From Aegilops tauschii subsp. strangulata (lineage: Eukaryota > Streptophyta > Magnoliopsida > Poales > Poaceae), in contig NC_053038.3 of NCBI RefSeq assembly GCF_002575655.3, forward strand, positions 142,740,885 through 142,804,884: 64,000 bases of DNA. The letters run 5' to 3'. The notes beneath the pieces are model-generated. The model saw only the letters and a program-made list of their open reading frames with translations. It searched no databases and had not been told where the DNA came from. Positions 41,994 to 53,433 of this stretch are shown here, piece after piece. Position 1 is the stretch's first letter. The number at the start of each line of letters is the position of its first letter. The translations under genes were made by a program, and so were the position numbers.

Positions 41994-42834
41994 TTATTTA
42001 ATAGGTGGGTGATATTTAAAACACTTATCTTTAGGGAGTTCAACATGAGTAGCACATGATTCACAAAAGGAGGATACTATCTCAGAGTCAAGTCCATATT
42101 TAGTGCTAAACTTTTGAAAAGCATCAATATCCATAAAAGATTTAACACAATCATACTTAAGCTTAATACCTGACTCTTTACCTTCGTCGAGTTCCCAATC
42201 TTCAGAGTTGTGTTTAATTCTTTCCAAAAGATCCCACCAAAATTCAATAGACTTCTTCATAAAAGAACCAGCACAAGAAGTATTAAGCATGGTTTGATCA
42301 TTACCAGAAAGCTGAGCATAAAAATTCTGGATAATAATTTCTCTTGAGAGCTCATGATTGGGGCATAAATATAACATTGACTTAAACCTCCCCCAATCTA
42401 GAGTAATACTTTCTCCTTCACGAGGCCAAAAATTATATATATAATTCCGATCACTATGAACTAGATGCATAGGATAAAAGTTTTGGTGGAACTCCAATTT
42501 CAACCGATTCCAATTCCAAAATCCACTATCATCGCATAGCCTATACCAATGCTTTTCCCTTCAAAGATAAAGGGAAAACCTTTTTCATAACTTCATCCCT
42601 GGGTAAACCTGCAAGTTTAAACAATCCACAAATTTGTTCTACATATATCAAGTGCATATCAGGATGTTCGGTTCCATCTCCTGCATAAGGATTAGCTAGC
42701 AGTTGTTCTATCATGCCCGAAGGAATTTCATACTCAATATTTTCAGTAGGTGCAGTAGATTGAGGGGTAGCTAATTGTGGTTCCGGACGAGGTGAAGATA
42801 CCCCGAACAAACCCCTCAAAGGATTGTTTTCCAT
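41994..42834 (-). pseudogene. Athila gag
   Basis: Starting at ATG 42834 (MENNPLRGLFGVSSPRPEPQ), which fits the family's usual N-terminus better than the TTG upstream. GMIEQLLANPYAGDGTEHPD and LPRDEVMKKVFPLSLKGKAL lead to a frame break at about 42541. The capsid continues in 41994-42503 (LEFHQNFYPMHLVHSDRNYI, FWPREGESITLDWGRFKSML). The retrotransposon gag domain is split by one frameshift, and the C-terminal zinc-binding region is not clear. Confidence 0.78.
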
Positions 42835-42940
42835 AGTAACAAGTGACAATAAATTTCAGCACACTATATAAATGTTTCCTTACCAAATTCCACTTACCAA
42901 AGGCACTTCACTCCCCGGAAACGGCGCTGGATAATAGCCT

Positions 42941-43370
42941 TGATGACCCGCAAGTATAGGGGATCAATTGTAGCTCTTTTCGATAAGTAAGAGTGTCAAA
43001 CCCAACGAGGAGCAGAAGGAAATGACAAGTGGTTTTCAGCAAGGTAATTTCTACTAGTGCAGAAATTATAAGTAACAGAGTAGTTTGATAGCAAGATAAT
43101 TTGTAACGAGCAAGTAACGATAGTAGTAACAACAGTGCAGCAAGGTAGCCCAGTCCTTTTGAGGCAAAGGACATGCCAAAACGGTCTCTTATGATAAGCA
43201 AAGTGTTCTTGAGGGTACACGGGATTTTCATCTAGTCACTTTCATCATGTTGGTTCGGTTTGTGATCGCTACTTTGATAATTTGATATGTGGATGGACCG
43301 GTGCTTAGGTGTTGTTCTTACTTGAACAAACATCCTACTTATGATTAACCCTCCGGCAAGCATCTGTAAC
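42941..43370 (-). repeat. Truncated 5' LTR of the Athila element
   Basis: Plus-strand TGATGACCCGCAAGTATAGGGG, matching 34239-34670, cut off at CATCTGTAAC by the Copia LTR at 43371. Confidence 0.85.
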
Positions 43371-45085
43371 TATTGGGGAACGCAGTAATTTCAAAAAAAT
43401 CCTATGCACACGCAAGATCCATCTAGGTGATGCATAGCAACGAGCGGGAGAGTGTGTCCACCCTCGTAGACCGAAAGCGGAAGTGTTTAATAACGCGGTT
43501 GATGTAGTCGAACATCTTCGCGATCCAACCGATCCAAGTACCAAACGCACGGCACCTCCGCGATCTGCACACGTTCAGCTCGGTGACGTCCCTCATACTC
43601 TTGATCCAGCTAAGGCTGAGGGAGAGTTCCGTTAGCACGACGGCATGGTGACGGTGTTGATGAAGTTACCGACGCAGGGCTTCGCCTAAGCACTACAACG
43701 ATATGACCGAGGTGGAAATCTGTGGAGGGCGGCACCGCACACGGCTAAGACAACTGTCAACTTCTGTGTCCATGGGGTGCCCCCTCCCCGTATATAAATG
43801 AGTGGAGGAGGGGAGGGCCGGCCCTCATAGGGTGCGCCCAAGGGGGGAGTCCTACTCCCAGTAGGAGTAGGTTTCACCCCACCCCCTTCCCTTGTGGGAG
43901 TAGGAGAAGAAGGAAGAGGGAGAGAGAGGGAAGGAAAGGGGTGGCTGGCCCCCCACCCAATTCAGATTGGGCTTGGGGGCGCGCCCTCCACCTGGCCGCC
44001 TCCTCCTCTCTCCCACTAAGGCCCATTGACTCCCCTGGGGGTTCCGGTAACCCCCCGGTACTCCGGTAAATGCCCGAACTCATCCAGAACCCTTCCGGTG
44101 TCCAAACATAGCCTTCCAATATATCGATCATTATGTCTCGACCATTTCGAGACTCCTCATCATGTCCGTGATCACATCCGGGACTCCGAACTACCTTCGG
44201 TACATCAAAACACACAAACGCATAATACCGATCGTCATCGAACGTTAAGCGTGCGGACACTACGGGTTCGAGAACTATGTAGACATGACCGACACTCACT
44301 TCCGGTCAATAACCAATACCGGAACCTGGATGCTCATATTGGTTCCTACATATTCTACGAAGATCTTTATCGGTCAAACCGCATAACAACATACGTTGTT
44401 CCCTTTGTCATCGGTATGTTACTTGCCCGAGATTCGATCATCGGTATCATCATACCTAGTTCAATTTCGTTACCGGCAAGTCTCTTTACTCGTTCCGTAA
44501 TGCATCATCCCGTGGCTAACTCATTAGTCACATTGCTTGCAAGGCTTGTAGTGATGTGCATTACCGAGAGGGCCCAGAAATACCTTTCCGACAATTGGAG
44601 TGACAAATCCTAATCTCGATCTATGCCAACTCAACAAACACCATCGGAGACACCTGTAGAGCATCTTTATAGTCACCCAGTTACATTGTGCCGTTTGATA
44701 GCACACTAAGTGTTCCTCCGGTATTCGGGAGTTGCATAATCTCATAGTCATAGGAACATGTATAAGTTATGAAGAAAGCATTAGCAATAAACTAAACGAT
44801 CATAGTGCTAAGCTAACGGATGGGTCAAGTCAATCACATCATTCTCTAATGATGTGATCCCGTTCATCAAATGACAACTCTTGTCCATGGCTAGGAAACA
44901 TAACCATCTTTGATTAACGAGCTAGTCAAGTAGAGGCATACTAGTGACACTCTGTTTGTCTATGTATTCACACATGTACTAAGTTTCCGGTTAATACAAT
45001 TCTAGCATGAATAATAAACAATTATCATGATATAAGGAAATATAAATAACAACTTTATTATTGCCACTAGGGCATATTTCCTTCA
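43371..45085 (-). repeat. 3' LTR of minus-strand Copia
   Basis: Plus-strand TATTGGGGAACGCAG (TG to TA) to GGCATATTTCCTTCA. It has a TATA-like CATTTATATACGG (minus strand) near 43791-43800. Confidence 0.9.
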
Positions 45086-45118
45086 GTCTCCCACTTGCAC
45101 TAGAGTCAATAATCTAGA

Positions 45119-46422
45119 TTACATTGTAATGATTCTAACACCCATGGAGTCTTGGTGTTGATCATGTTTTGCTCGTGCGAGAGGCTTAGTCAACGGGTCT
45201 GCAACATTCAGATCCGTATGTATTTTGCAAATCTCTATGTCTCCCTCCTTGACTTGATCGCGGATGAAATTGAAGCGTCTCTGGATGTGCTTGGTTCTCT
45301 TGTGAAATATGGATTCCTTTGCCAAGGCAATTGCACCAGTATTTTCACAAAAGATTTTCATTGGACCCGATGCACAAGGTATGACATCTAGATCGGATAT
45401 GAACTCCTTAATCCAGACTCCTTCATTTGCTGCTTCCGAAGCAGCTATGTACTCCGCTTCACACGTAGATCCCGTCACGACGCTCTGCTTGGAACTGCAC
45501 CAACTGACAGGTCCACCATTCAATAAAAATATGTATCCGGTTTGTGACTTAGAGTCATCCGGATCAGTGTCAAAGCTTGCATCGACGTAACCATTTACGA
45601 CGAGCTCTTTGTCACCTCCATAAACGAGAAACATATCCTTAGTCCTTTTCAGGTACTTCAGGATGTTCTTGACCGCTGTCCAGTGATCCACTCCTGGATT
45701 ACTTTGGTACCTCCCTGCTAAACTAATAGCAAGGCACACATCAGGTCTGGTACACAACATTGCATACATGATAGAACCTATGGCTGAAGCATAGGGAATG
45801 ACTATCATTTTCTCTATCTTCTGCAATGGTCGGGCATTGGGTCTGACTCAACTTCACACCTTGTAACACAGGCAAGAACCCTTTCTTTGCTTGATCCATT
45901 TTGAACTTCTTCAAAACTTTATCAATGTATGTGCTTTTTGAAAGTCCAATTAAGCGTCTTGATCTATCTCTATAGATCTTGATGCCTAATATATAAGCAG
46001 CTTCACCGAGGTCTTTCATTGAAAAATTCTTATTCAAGTACCCTTTTATGCTATTCAAAAATTCAGTATCATTTTCGATCAACAATATGTCATCCACATA
46101 TAATATCAGAAATGCTACAGAGCTCCCACTCACTTTCTTGTAAATACAGGCTTCTCCAAAAGTCTGTATAAAACCATATGCTTTGATCACACTATCAAAG
46201 CGTATATTCCAACTCCGAGAGGCTTGCACCAGTCCATAAATGGATCGCTGGAGCTTTGCACACTTTGTTAGCACCTTTTGGATCGACAAAACCTTCTGGT
46301 TGCATCATATACAACTCTTCTTTAAGATATCCATTAAGGAATGCATTTTTGACATCCATTTCCCAAATTTCATAATCATAAAATGCGGCAATTGCTAACA
46401 TGATTCGAACGGACTTAAGCAT
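45119..46422 (-). pseudogene. Copia reverse transcriptase (C-terminal) and RNase H
   Basis: Minus strand. YEIWEMDVKNAFLNGYLKEE (first catalytic Asp) at the start, a frameshift near 46230, CAKLQRSIYGLVQASRSWNI, and LILYVDDILLIENDTEF (YVDD). A second frameshift near 45830 precedes IPYASAIGSIMYAMLCTRPD, YVDASFDTDPDDSKSQTGYI (RNase H first Asp), STCEAEYIAASEAANEG (Glu) and the terminal HIQRRFNFIRDQVKEGDIEI, NVADPLTKPL (Asp). The frame ends at 45119. Motifs are otherwise intact, showing recent decay. Confidence 0.85.
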
Positions 46423-47651
46423 CGCTCGGGTGAGAAGGTCTCATCGTAGTCAACTCCTTGAACTTGTCGAAAACCTTTCGCAACAAGTTGAGCTTTGTAG
46501 ACAGTAATATTACCATCAGCGTCAGTCTTCTTCTTGAAGATCCATTTATTCTCTATGGCTTGCCGATCATCGGGCAAGTCCACCAAAGTCCACACATTGT
46601 TCTCATACATGGATCCCATCTCAGATTTCATGGCCTCAAGCCATTTCACGGAATTTGGGCTCATCATCGCTTCCTCATAGTTCGTAGGTTCATCATGGTC
46701 AAGTAACATAACCTCCAAAATAGGATTACCGTACCACTCTGGTGCGGATCTTACTCTGGTTGACCTACAAGGTTTGGTAGTAACTTGATCAGAAGTTTCC
46801 TGATCAGAAGTTTCATGATCAGAAGTTTCATGATCATCATCATTAGCTTCCTCACTTACTGGTGTAGGAATCACTGGAACTGATTTCTGTGATAAACTAC
46901 TTTCCAATAAGGGAGCAGGTACAATTACCTCATCAAGTTCTACTTTCCTCCCACCCACTTCTTTCGAGAGAAACTCCTTCTCTAGAAAGGATCCATTCTT
47001 AGCAACGAATATCTTGCCTTCGGATCTATGATAGAAGGTGTACCCAACAGTCTCCTTTAGGTATCCTATGAAGACACATTTCTCTGATTTGGGTTCGAGC
47101 TTATCAGGTTGAAGCTTTTTCACATAAGCATCGCAGCCCCAAACTTTAAGAAACAACAACTTGGGTTTCTTGCCAAACCATAGTTCATATGGTGTCATCT
47201 CAACGGATTCAGATGGTGCCCTATTTAACGTGAATGCAGCCATCTCTAAATCATAACCCCAAAACAATAGCGGTAAATCAGTAAGAGACATCATAGATTG
47301 CACCATATCTAATAAAGTACGATTACGACATTCGGACACACCATTATGCTGTGGTGTTCTGGGTGGCGTGAGTTGCGAAACTATTCCGCATTGTTTCAAA
47401 TGAAGACCAAACTCGTAACTCAAATATTCTCCTCCACGATCAGATTGTAGAAACTTTATTTTCTTATTACGATGATTTTCCACTTCACTCTGAAATTCTT
47501 TGAACTTTTCAAATGTTTCATACTTATGTTTCATCAAGTAGATATACCCATATCTGCTCAAATCATTTGTGAAGGTTAGAAAATAATGATACCTACCGCG
47601 AGCATCAACACTCATCAGACCGCATACATCAGTATGTATTATTTCCAACAA
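46395..47651 (-). pseudogene. Copia integrase and N-terminal reverse transcriptase
   Basis: One 418-codon minus-strand frame, cut from gag by a TGA at 47661. Integrase core: IIHTDVCGLMSV (Asp), FLQSDRGGEYLS (Asp), TPQHNGVSECRNRTLLDMVQ (Glu), then GYDLEMAAFTLNRAPSE and the GKKPKLLFLKVWGCDAYVK motif typical of Copia. An acidic spacer with DHETSDHETSDQETSDQ repeats (about residues 280-300) leads to the RT start (MKSEMGSMYENNVWTLVDLP, WIFKKKTDADGNITVYKAQL). It shifts frame at about 46400. Confidence 0.85.
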
Positions 47652-47660
47652 GTCTATTGC

Positions 47661-49112
47661 TCACTCCATTGTTCCGGAGAACGGAGTTTTAGTCATCTTG
47701 CCCATGAGGCATGGTTCGCAAGCATCAAGTGATTCCAAAAGCCCATCAGAATGGAGTTTCTTCATGCGCTTTATACCAATATGACCCAAACGGCAGTGCC
47801 ACAAATAAGTTGCACTATCATTATTAAACTTATATCTTTTGGCTTCAATACTATGAATATGTGTATCACTCCAATCGAGATTTAGTAAAAATAGACCACT
47901 CATCAAGGATGCATGACCATAAAAGATATTACTCATATAAATAGAACAACCATTATTCTCTGATTTAAATGAATAATCGTCTCGCATGAAACAAGATCCG
48001 GATATAATGTTCATGCTTAACGCTGGCACCAAATAACAATTATTCAGGTCTAAAACTAATCCCGAATGTAGATGTAGAGGTAGCGTGCCAATGGTGATCA
48101 CATCGACTTTGGAACCATTTCCCACACGCATCGTCACCTCGTTCTTAGCCAATCTTCGCTTAATTTGTAGCCCCTGTTTCGAGTTGCAAATATTAGCAAC
48201 AGAACCAGTATCAAATACCCAGGCGCTATTGCGAGCATTAGTAAGGTACACATCAATAACATGTATATCAAATATACCTTTCACTTTGCCATCCTTCTTC
48301 TCTGCCAAATACTTGGGGCAGTTCCTCTTCCAGTGACCAGTCCCTTTGCGGTAGAAGCACTCAGTCTCAGGCTTAGGTCCAGACTTGGGCTTCTTCACTT
48401 GAGCAGCAACTTGCTTGCCGTTCTTCATGAAGTTCCCCTTCTTCCCTTTACCATTTTTCTTGAAACTGGTGGTCTTGTTTACCATCAACACTTGATGCTC
48501 CTTCTTGATTTCTACCTCCGCAACCTTTAGCATCGCGAAGAGCTCGGGAATTGTCTTATCCATCCCTTGCATATTATAGTTCATCACGAAGCTTTTGTAG
48601 CTTGGTGGCAGTGATTGAAGAACTCTGTCAATGACACTATCAACTAGAAGATTAACTCCCAGCTGAGTCAAGTGATTGTGGCACCCAGACATTCTGAGTA
48701 TATGCTCACTGACAGAACTATTCTCCTCCATTTTGCAGCTGTAGAACTTATTGGAGACTTTATATCTCTCAATCCGGGCATTTTCTTGAAATATTAACTT
48801 CAACTCCTGGAACATCTCATATGCTCCATGACGTTCAAAATGTCGTTGAAGTCCCGGTTCTAAGCCGTAAATCATGGCACACTGAACTATCGAGTAGTCA
48901 TCAGCTTTGCTCTGCCAGGCATTCACAACGTCCGGCGTTGCTCCTGCAGCGGGTCTTGCACCTAGCGGTGCTTCCAAGACGTAATTCTTCTGTGCAGCAA
49001 TGAGGATAATCCTCAAGTTACGGACCAAGTCTGTGTAATTGCTACCATCATCTTTCAACTTAGCTTTCTCTAGGAACGCATTAAAAATCAACGGAACAAC
49101 AGCACGGGCCAT
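47661..49112 (-). pseudogene. Copia gag, protease and integrase zinc domain
   Basis: An open 483-codon frame from ATG 49112 (MARAVVPLIFNAFLEKAKLK). Gag (UBN2-like) includes LKLIFQENARIERYKVSNKF and SVSEHILRMSGCHNHLTQLG, then a Lys-rich stretch and a zinc knuckle reading CFYRKGTGHWKRNC, where the second Cys of CX2C is replaced by Arg. The protease active site AWVFDTGSVANICNS is near residue 300. The integrase HHCC domain (YLWHCRLGHIGIKRMKKLHS, CEPCLMGKMTKTPFSG) closes the frame, which stops at TGA 47661 instead of continuing into the core. Confidence 0.88.
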
Positions 49113-50342
49113 TTATCTACAATAACCTAGACATGCAAAATACTATCAGGTACTAAGTTCATGATAAATTAAAGTTCAATTAATCATATTACTTAAGAAC
49201 TCCCACTTAGATAGACATCCCTCTAATCATCTAAGTGATCACGTGATCCATATCAACTAAACCATGTTTGATCATCATGTGAGATGGAGTAGTTTTCAAT
49301 GGTGAACATCACTATGTTGATCATATCTACTATATGATTCACGCTCGACCTTTCGGTCTCAGTGTTCCGAGGCCATATCTGCATATGCTAGGCTCGTCAA
49401 GTTTAACCCGAGTATTCTGCGTGTGCAAAAATGGCTTGCACCCGTTGTATGTGAACGTAGAGCTTATCACACCCGATAATCACGTGGTGTCTCGGGACGA
49501 CGAACTGTTGCAACAGTGCATACCCAGGGAGAACACTTGTACCTTGAAATTTAGTGAGAGATCATCTTATAATGCTACCGCCGTACTAAGCAAAATAAGA
49601 TGCATAAAGGATAAACATCACATGCAATCAATATAAGTGATATGATATGGCCATCATCATCTTGTGCCTTTGATCTCCATCTCCAAAGCACCGTCATGAT
49701 CACCATGGTCACCGGCTTGACATCTTGATCTCCATTGAAGCATCGTTGTCGTTTGGCCAACTATTGCTACTACGACTATCGCTATCGCTTAGTGATAAAG
49801 TAAAGCAATTACATGGCGATTGCATTTCATACAATAAAGCAACAACCATATGGGTCCTGCCAGTTGCCAATAACTGTTACAAAACATGATCATCTCATAC
49901 AACAATTTATATAATCGCGTCTTGACCATATCACATCACAACATGCCCTGCAAAAACAAGTTAGACGTCCTCTACTTTGTTGTTGCAAGTTTTACGTGGC
50001 TGCTACGGGCTTAGCAAGAACCGTTCTTACCTACGCATCAAAACCACAACGATTTTTTGTCAAGTTTGTTGTTTTAACCTTCAACGAGGACCGGGCGTAG
50101 TCACACTCGATTCAACTAAAGTTGGAGAAACAGACACCCACTAGCCACCTGTGTGCGAAGCACGTCGGTAGAACCAATCTTGCGTAAGCATACGCATAAT
50201 GTCGGTCTGAGCCGCTTCATCCAATAATACCACCAAATCAAAGTATGACATGCCGATAAGCAGTATGACTATTATCGCCCACAACTCTTTGTGTTCTACT
50301 CGTGCATATAACATCTACGCATAGACCTGGCTCGGATGCCAC
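49113..50342. other. Copia 5' leader
   Basis: Untranslated leader of the minus-strand element between primer site and gag ATG; no gene seen. A direct counterpart in the opposite strand is 59954-61224. Confidence 0.7.
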
Positions 50343-52071
50343 TGTTGGGGAACGCAGTAATTTCAAAAAAAAAATCCTACGCACACGCAAGATCCATCTA
50401 GGTGATGCATAGCAACGAGCGGGAGAGTGTGTCCACGTGCCCTCGTAGACCGAAAGCGGAAGCATTTAATAACGCGGTTGATGTAGTCGAACGTCTTCGC
50501 GATCCAACCGATCCAAGTACCGAACGCACGGCACCTCCACGATCTGCACACGTTTAGCTTGGTGATGTCCCTCATACTCTTGATCCAGCTGAGGCCGACG
50601 GAGAGTTCCGTCAGCACGACGGCGTGGTGACGGTGTTGATGAAGTTACCGATGCAGGGCTTCGCCTAAGCACTACAACGATATGACCGAGGTGGAAATCT
50701 GTGGAGGGGGGCACCGCACATGGCTAAGACAACTGTCAACTTGTGTGTCTATGGGGTGCCCCCCTCCCCTGTATATAAAGGAGTGGAGGATGGGAGGGCA
50801 GGCCCTCATAGGGCGTGCCCATGGGTGGAGTCCTACTCCCAGTAGGAGTAGGTTTCCCCCTTCCCTTGTTGGAGTAGGAGAAGAAGGAAGAGGGAGGGAG
50901 AGGGAAGGAAAGGGGGGGCCGGCCCCCCACCCAATTTGGATTGGGCTTGGGGGGCGCGCCCTCCACCTGGACGCCTCCTCCTCTCTCCCACTAAGGCCCA
51001 ATAAGGCCCATTGACTCCCCGAGGGGTTCTGGTAACCCCCCCGGTACTCCGGTAAATGCCCGAACTCATCTGGAACCCTTCCGGTGTCCAAACATAGCCT
51101 TCCAATATATCGATCTTTATGTCTCGACCATTTCAAGACTCCTCGTCATGTCCGTGATCACATCCGGGACTCTGAAAAATCTTTAGTACATCAAAACACA
51201 TAAACTCATAATACCGATCGTCATCGAACGTCAAGCATGCGGACCCTACGGGTTCGAGAACTATGTAGACATGACCGAGACTCACTTTTGGTTAATAACC
51301 AATAGCGGAACCTGGATGTTCATATTGGTTCCTAAATATTCGACGAAGATCTTTATCGGTCAAACCGCATAACAACATATGTTGTTCCCTTTGTCATCGG
51401 TATGTTACTTGCCCAAGATTCGATCGTCAGTATCATCATACATAGTTCAATCTAGTTGCCGGCAAGTCTCTTTACTCGTTCCGTAATGCATCATCCCGTG
51501 GCTAACTCATTAGTCACATTGCTTGCAAGGCTTATAGTGATGTGCATTACCGAGAGGGCCCAGAGATACCTCTCCGACAATAGGAATGACAAATCCTAAT
51601 CTCGATCTATGCCAACTCAACAAACACCATCGGAGACACCTGTAGAGCATCTTTATAGTCACCTAGTTACGTTGTGACGTTTGATAGCACACTAAGTGTT
51701 CCTCCGGTATTCGGGAGTTGCATAATCTCATAGTCATAGGAACATGTATAAGTTATGAAGAAAGCATTAGCAATAAACTAAACGATCATAGTGCTAAGCT
51801 AACGGATGGGTCAAGTGAATCACATCATTTTCTAATGATGTAATCCCGGTCATCACATGACAACTCTTGTCCATGGCTAGGAAACATAACCATCTTTGAT
51901 TAACGAGCTAGTCAAGTAGAGGCATACTAGTGACACTCTGTTTGTCTATGTATTCACACATGTACTAAGTTTCCGGTTAATACAATTCTAGCATGAATAA
52001 TAAACATTTATCATGATATAAGGAAATATAAATAACAACTTTATTATTGCCTCTAGGGCATATTTCCTTCA
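50343..52071 (-). repeat. 5' LTR of minus-strand Copia
   Basis: Plus-strand TGTTGGGGAACGCAG to GGCATATTTCCTTCA, 1729 bp, collinear with 43371-45085 with scattered differences and small indels. Confidence 0.9.
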
Positions 52072-52128
52072 CAACCGTCACAAGAGGAGCAACAACATCA
52101 TAATGGACATAATCAGGTTAATGTTTCC

Positions 52129-52614
52129 ATGCCACCATTTACTGGTCGTTTTAGGCCTGATTTATATATTGAATGGGAGTACCAAATAAATGCTATATTT
52201 GCTTCCCATATTTTTTATGAGCATGAAAAATTTCAAGCAGCGGTTATTACTTTCAATAGCTTTGCTTTAGTTTGGTGGAGTGAATATTGTTGGTTAAACC
52301 CTGATTTTATACCTACTACTTGGGATGATTTAAAACTTGTCATGAGAGATAGATTCGTTGATGTTTATTATACTCATGGCATGATTAAAAAGTTACAACA
52401 TTTAAAACAAGGCACTGACACTGTAACAAAATATTATGATGATTTACAAACTACATTGTTGCACTCATTTTTAGAAGAAAGTGAAGAAGATTTCATGGAT
52501 AGATTTTGGGGAGGATTAAACCGTGATATTCAAGAGATACTAATTCATGGAGAGTGTTATCCTATGGACCATTTGTTTCGTCTTTCTTGCAAAGCTGAAC
52601 AGGAAATAAAATGA
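52129..52614 (+). CDS. Gag capsid domain (chromovirus-like)
   Basis: 162 codons with the retrotransposon gag domain (PF03732-like): MPPFTGRFRPDLYIEWEYQI, FQAAVITFNSFALVWWSEYC, YYTHGMIKKLQHLKQGTDTV, FMDRFWGGLNRDIQEILIHG. The pattern Tyr-x-x-Trp-Glu, then ALVWW, then LKQG is typical. The true start may be upstream of the Copia junction. It stops at TGA 52612-52614 just before the nucleocapsid region. Confidence 0.7.
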   Translation: MPPFTGRFRPDLYIEWEYQINAIFASHIFYEHEKFQAAVITFNSFALVWWSEYCWLNPDFIPTTWDDLKLVMRDRFVDVYYTHGMIKKLQHLKQGTDTVTKYYDDLQTTLLHSFLEESEEDFMDRFWGGLNRDIQEILIHGECYPMDHLFRLSCKAEQEIK

Positions 52615-52644
52615 CGTGTTGCCCACAAGGAGAACAAGTGCACG

Positions 52645-53268
52645 GTGCACATTCCAAGTGTTGATACAGATGTTTCTTTGACAACTAGGAATACGATGAC
52701 AACCACACCCGTTGTTGCGAGGACTACATCATCTCCACCATGTGACACATCACCATCGAGAGTGCCTACATTATCTGAGTTGATCATAAGAGGTAATGAC
52801 AAAGGTACAGATTTTCCACTTTCACATGAGAATGTTGAATGCCTAGTTAACTTGAATACATCATGTGTTGAGTTACCTATTGATTTGGGCACACCACCTA
52901 TTTTAGAGAATTGTGTTACTGTCATGAATGCGTCATGTGATCAAACAACTGAACTACCAACAATTTTGAGTGCACCCATTGAATTAACTATTGATGCAAA
53001 AGAACCAATGTTTAATCATTTTGATATGACCTCTAATCTTGGTGATGATGCTGTGACCAATGACTTATTGCATGTTTGCTTATTTAAGCATGTTGTAGCA
53101 TGTAAATTTGATGCAAGTAAGGTTTATTCACCAATGTTAGGGTGGTTTAATAATGAACATTGTCAATCTTTTGATATGAATAAGAGCTTCACTTATATGT
53201 GCAAACTGAGTTGCAATATTTTCATGTCTTCTACTTCTTGCGTTATATTTTGGCTTTATATTTTATGA
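52645..53268 (+). CDS. Open frame of the pol-less element, unknown
   Basis: About 207 codons, open, with Thr/Ser-rich N-terminus and a less biased centre (FNHFDMTSNLGDDAVTNDLL, KHVVACKFDASKVYSPMLGW). The last 20 residues are hydrophobic and could be a membrane segment or chance. No protease or other pol motif. Its position after gag and before the LTR is where pol would be. Function unknown. Confidence 0.4.
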   Translation: MHIPSVDTDVSLTTRNTMTTTPVVARTTSSPPCDTSPSRVPTLSELIIRGNDKGTDFPLSHENVECLVNLNTSCVELPIDLGTPPILENCVTVMNASCDQTTELPTILSAPIELTIDAKEPMFNHFDMTSNLGDDAVTNDLLHVCLFKHVVACKFDASKVYSPMLGWFNNEHCQSFDMNKSFTYMCKLSCNIFMSSTSCVIFWLYIL

Positions 53269-53433
53269 ACTATGAAAGTTACTCATGTATACATGTGTCA
53301 TATGTGCAAAAATCAAGGAAAGTAAAAAATGGATGACATATACATATACAACATGTACAACTTGTCTCTTTTGTTAGCCACATTTCAGATTAAGCAACGT
53401 CGAGGACGGCTTTGTTTTCAAGAAGGGGAGGAT

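Larger units (their letters stand above)
34239..43370 (-). mobile_element. Athila-lineage Gypsy retrotransposon, 5' LTR truncated
   Basis: On the minus strand this element has 5' LTR remnant (42941-43370), degenerate primer site (GGCGCCGTTTCCGGGGAG, about 42908-42930, resembling the tRNA-Asp site of Athila elements), gag, protease, RT, RNase H, integrase, a small extra gene, a 1.8-kb spacer, a polypurine tract (GCTTGGGGAGT) and the 3' LTR (34239-35719). The LTR type TGATATGTCC...GTGGGTCATCA is widespread in wheat (Sabrina/WHAM group, from memory). The 5' LTR is cut at 43371 by the Copia element. Coding parts carry several frameshifts and stops. Confidence 0.85.
43371..52071 (-). mobile_element. 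Angela/BARE-like Copia retrotransposon
   Basis: Minus-strand element with LTRs at 50343-52071 (5') and 43371-45085 (3'), 8.7 kb. The primer site (complement of CGGATGCCAC beside 50343) reads GTGGCATCCGAGCC, close to the initiator-tRNA-Met site of Copia elements, and the polypurine tract is GTGGGAGAC next to 45086. Order gag-PR-INT-RT-RH defines Copia. LTR and coding sequence resemble Angela/BARE1. The flanks (gtaac left, caacc right) do not form a target duplication and belong to different elements, suggesting a recombinant. One stop and two frameshifts inactivate pol. Confidence 0.9.
52072..53433 (+). mobile_element. Gypsy derivative with gag but no pol (internal region)
   Basis: To the right of the Copia LTR is the internal part of another Gypsy element, truncated on the left. 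It holds a chromovirus-like gag, then a ~0.6-kb open frame without pol motifs, then GTTTTCAAGAAGGGGAGGA, a polypurine tract directly before an LTR. No protease, RT or integrase lies between, so it is a non-autonomous type or has lost pol. Confidence 0.65.
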
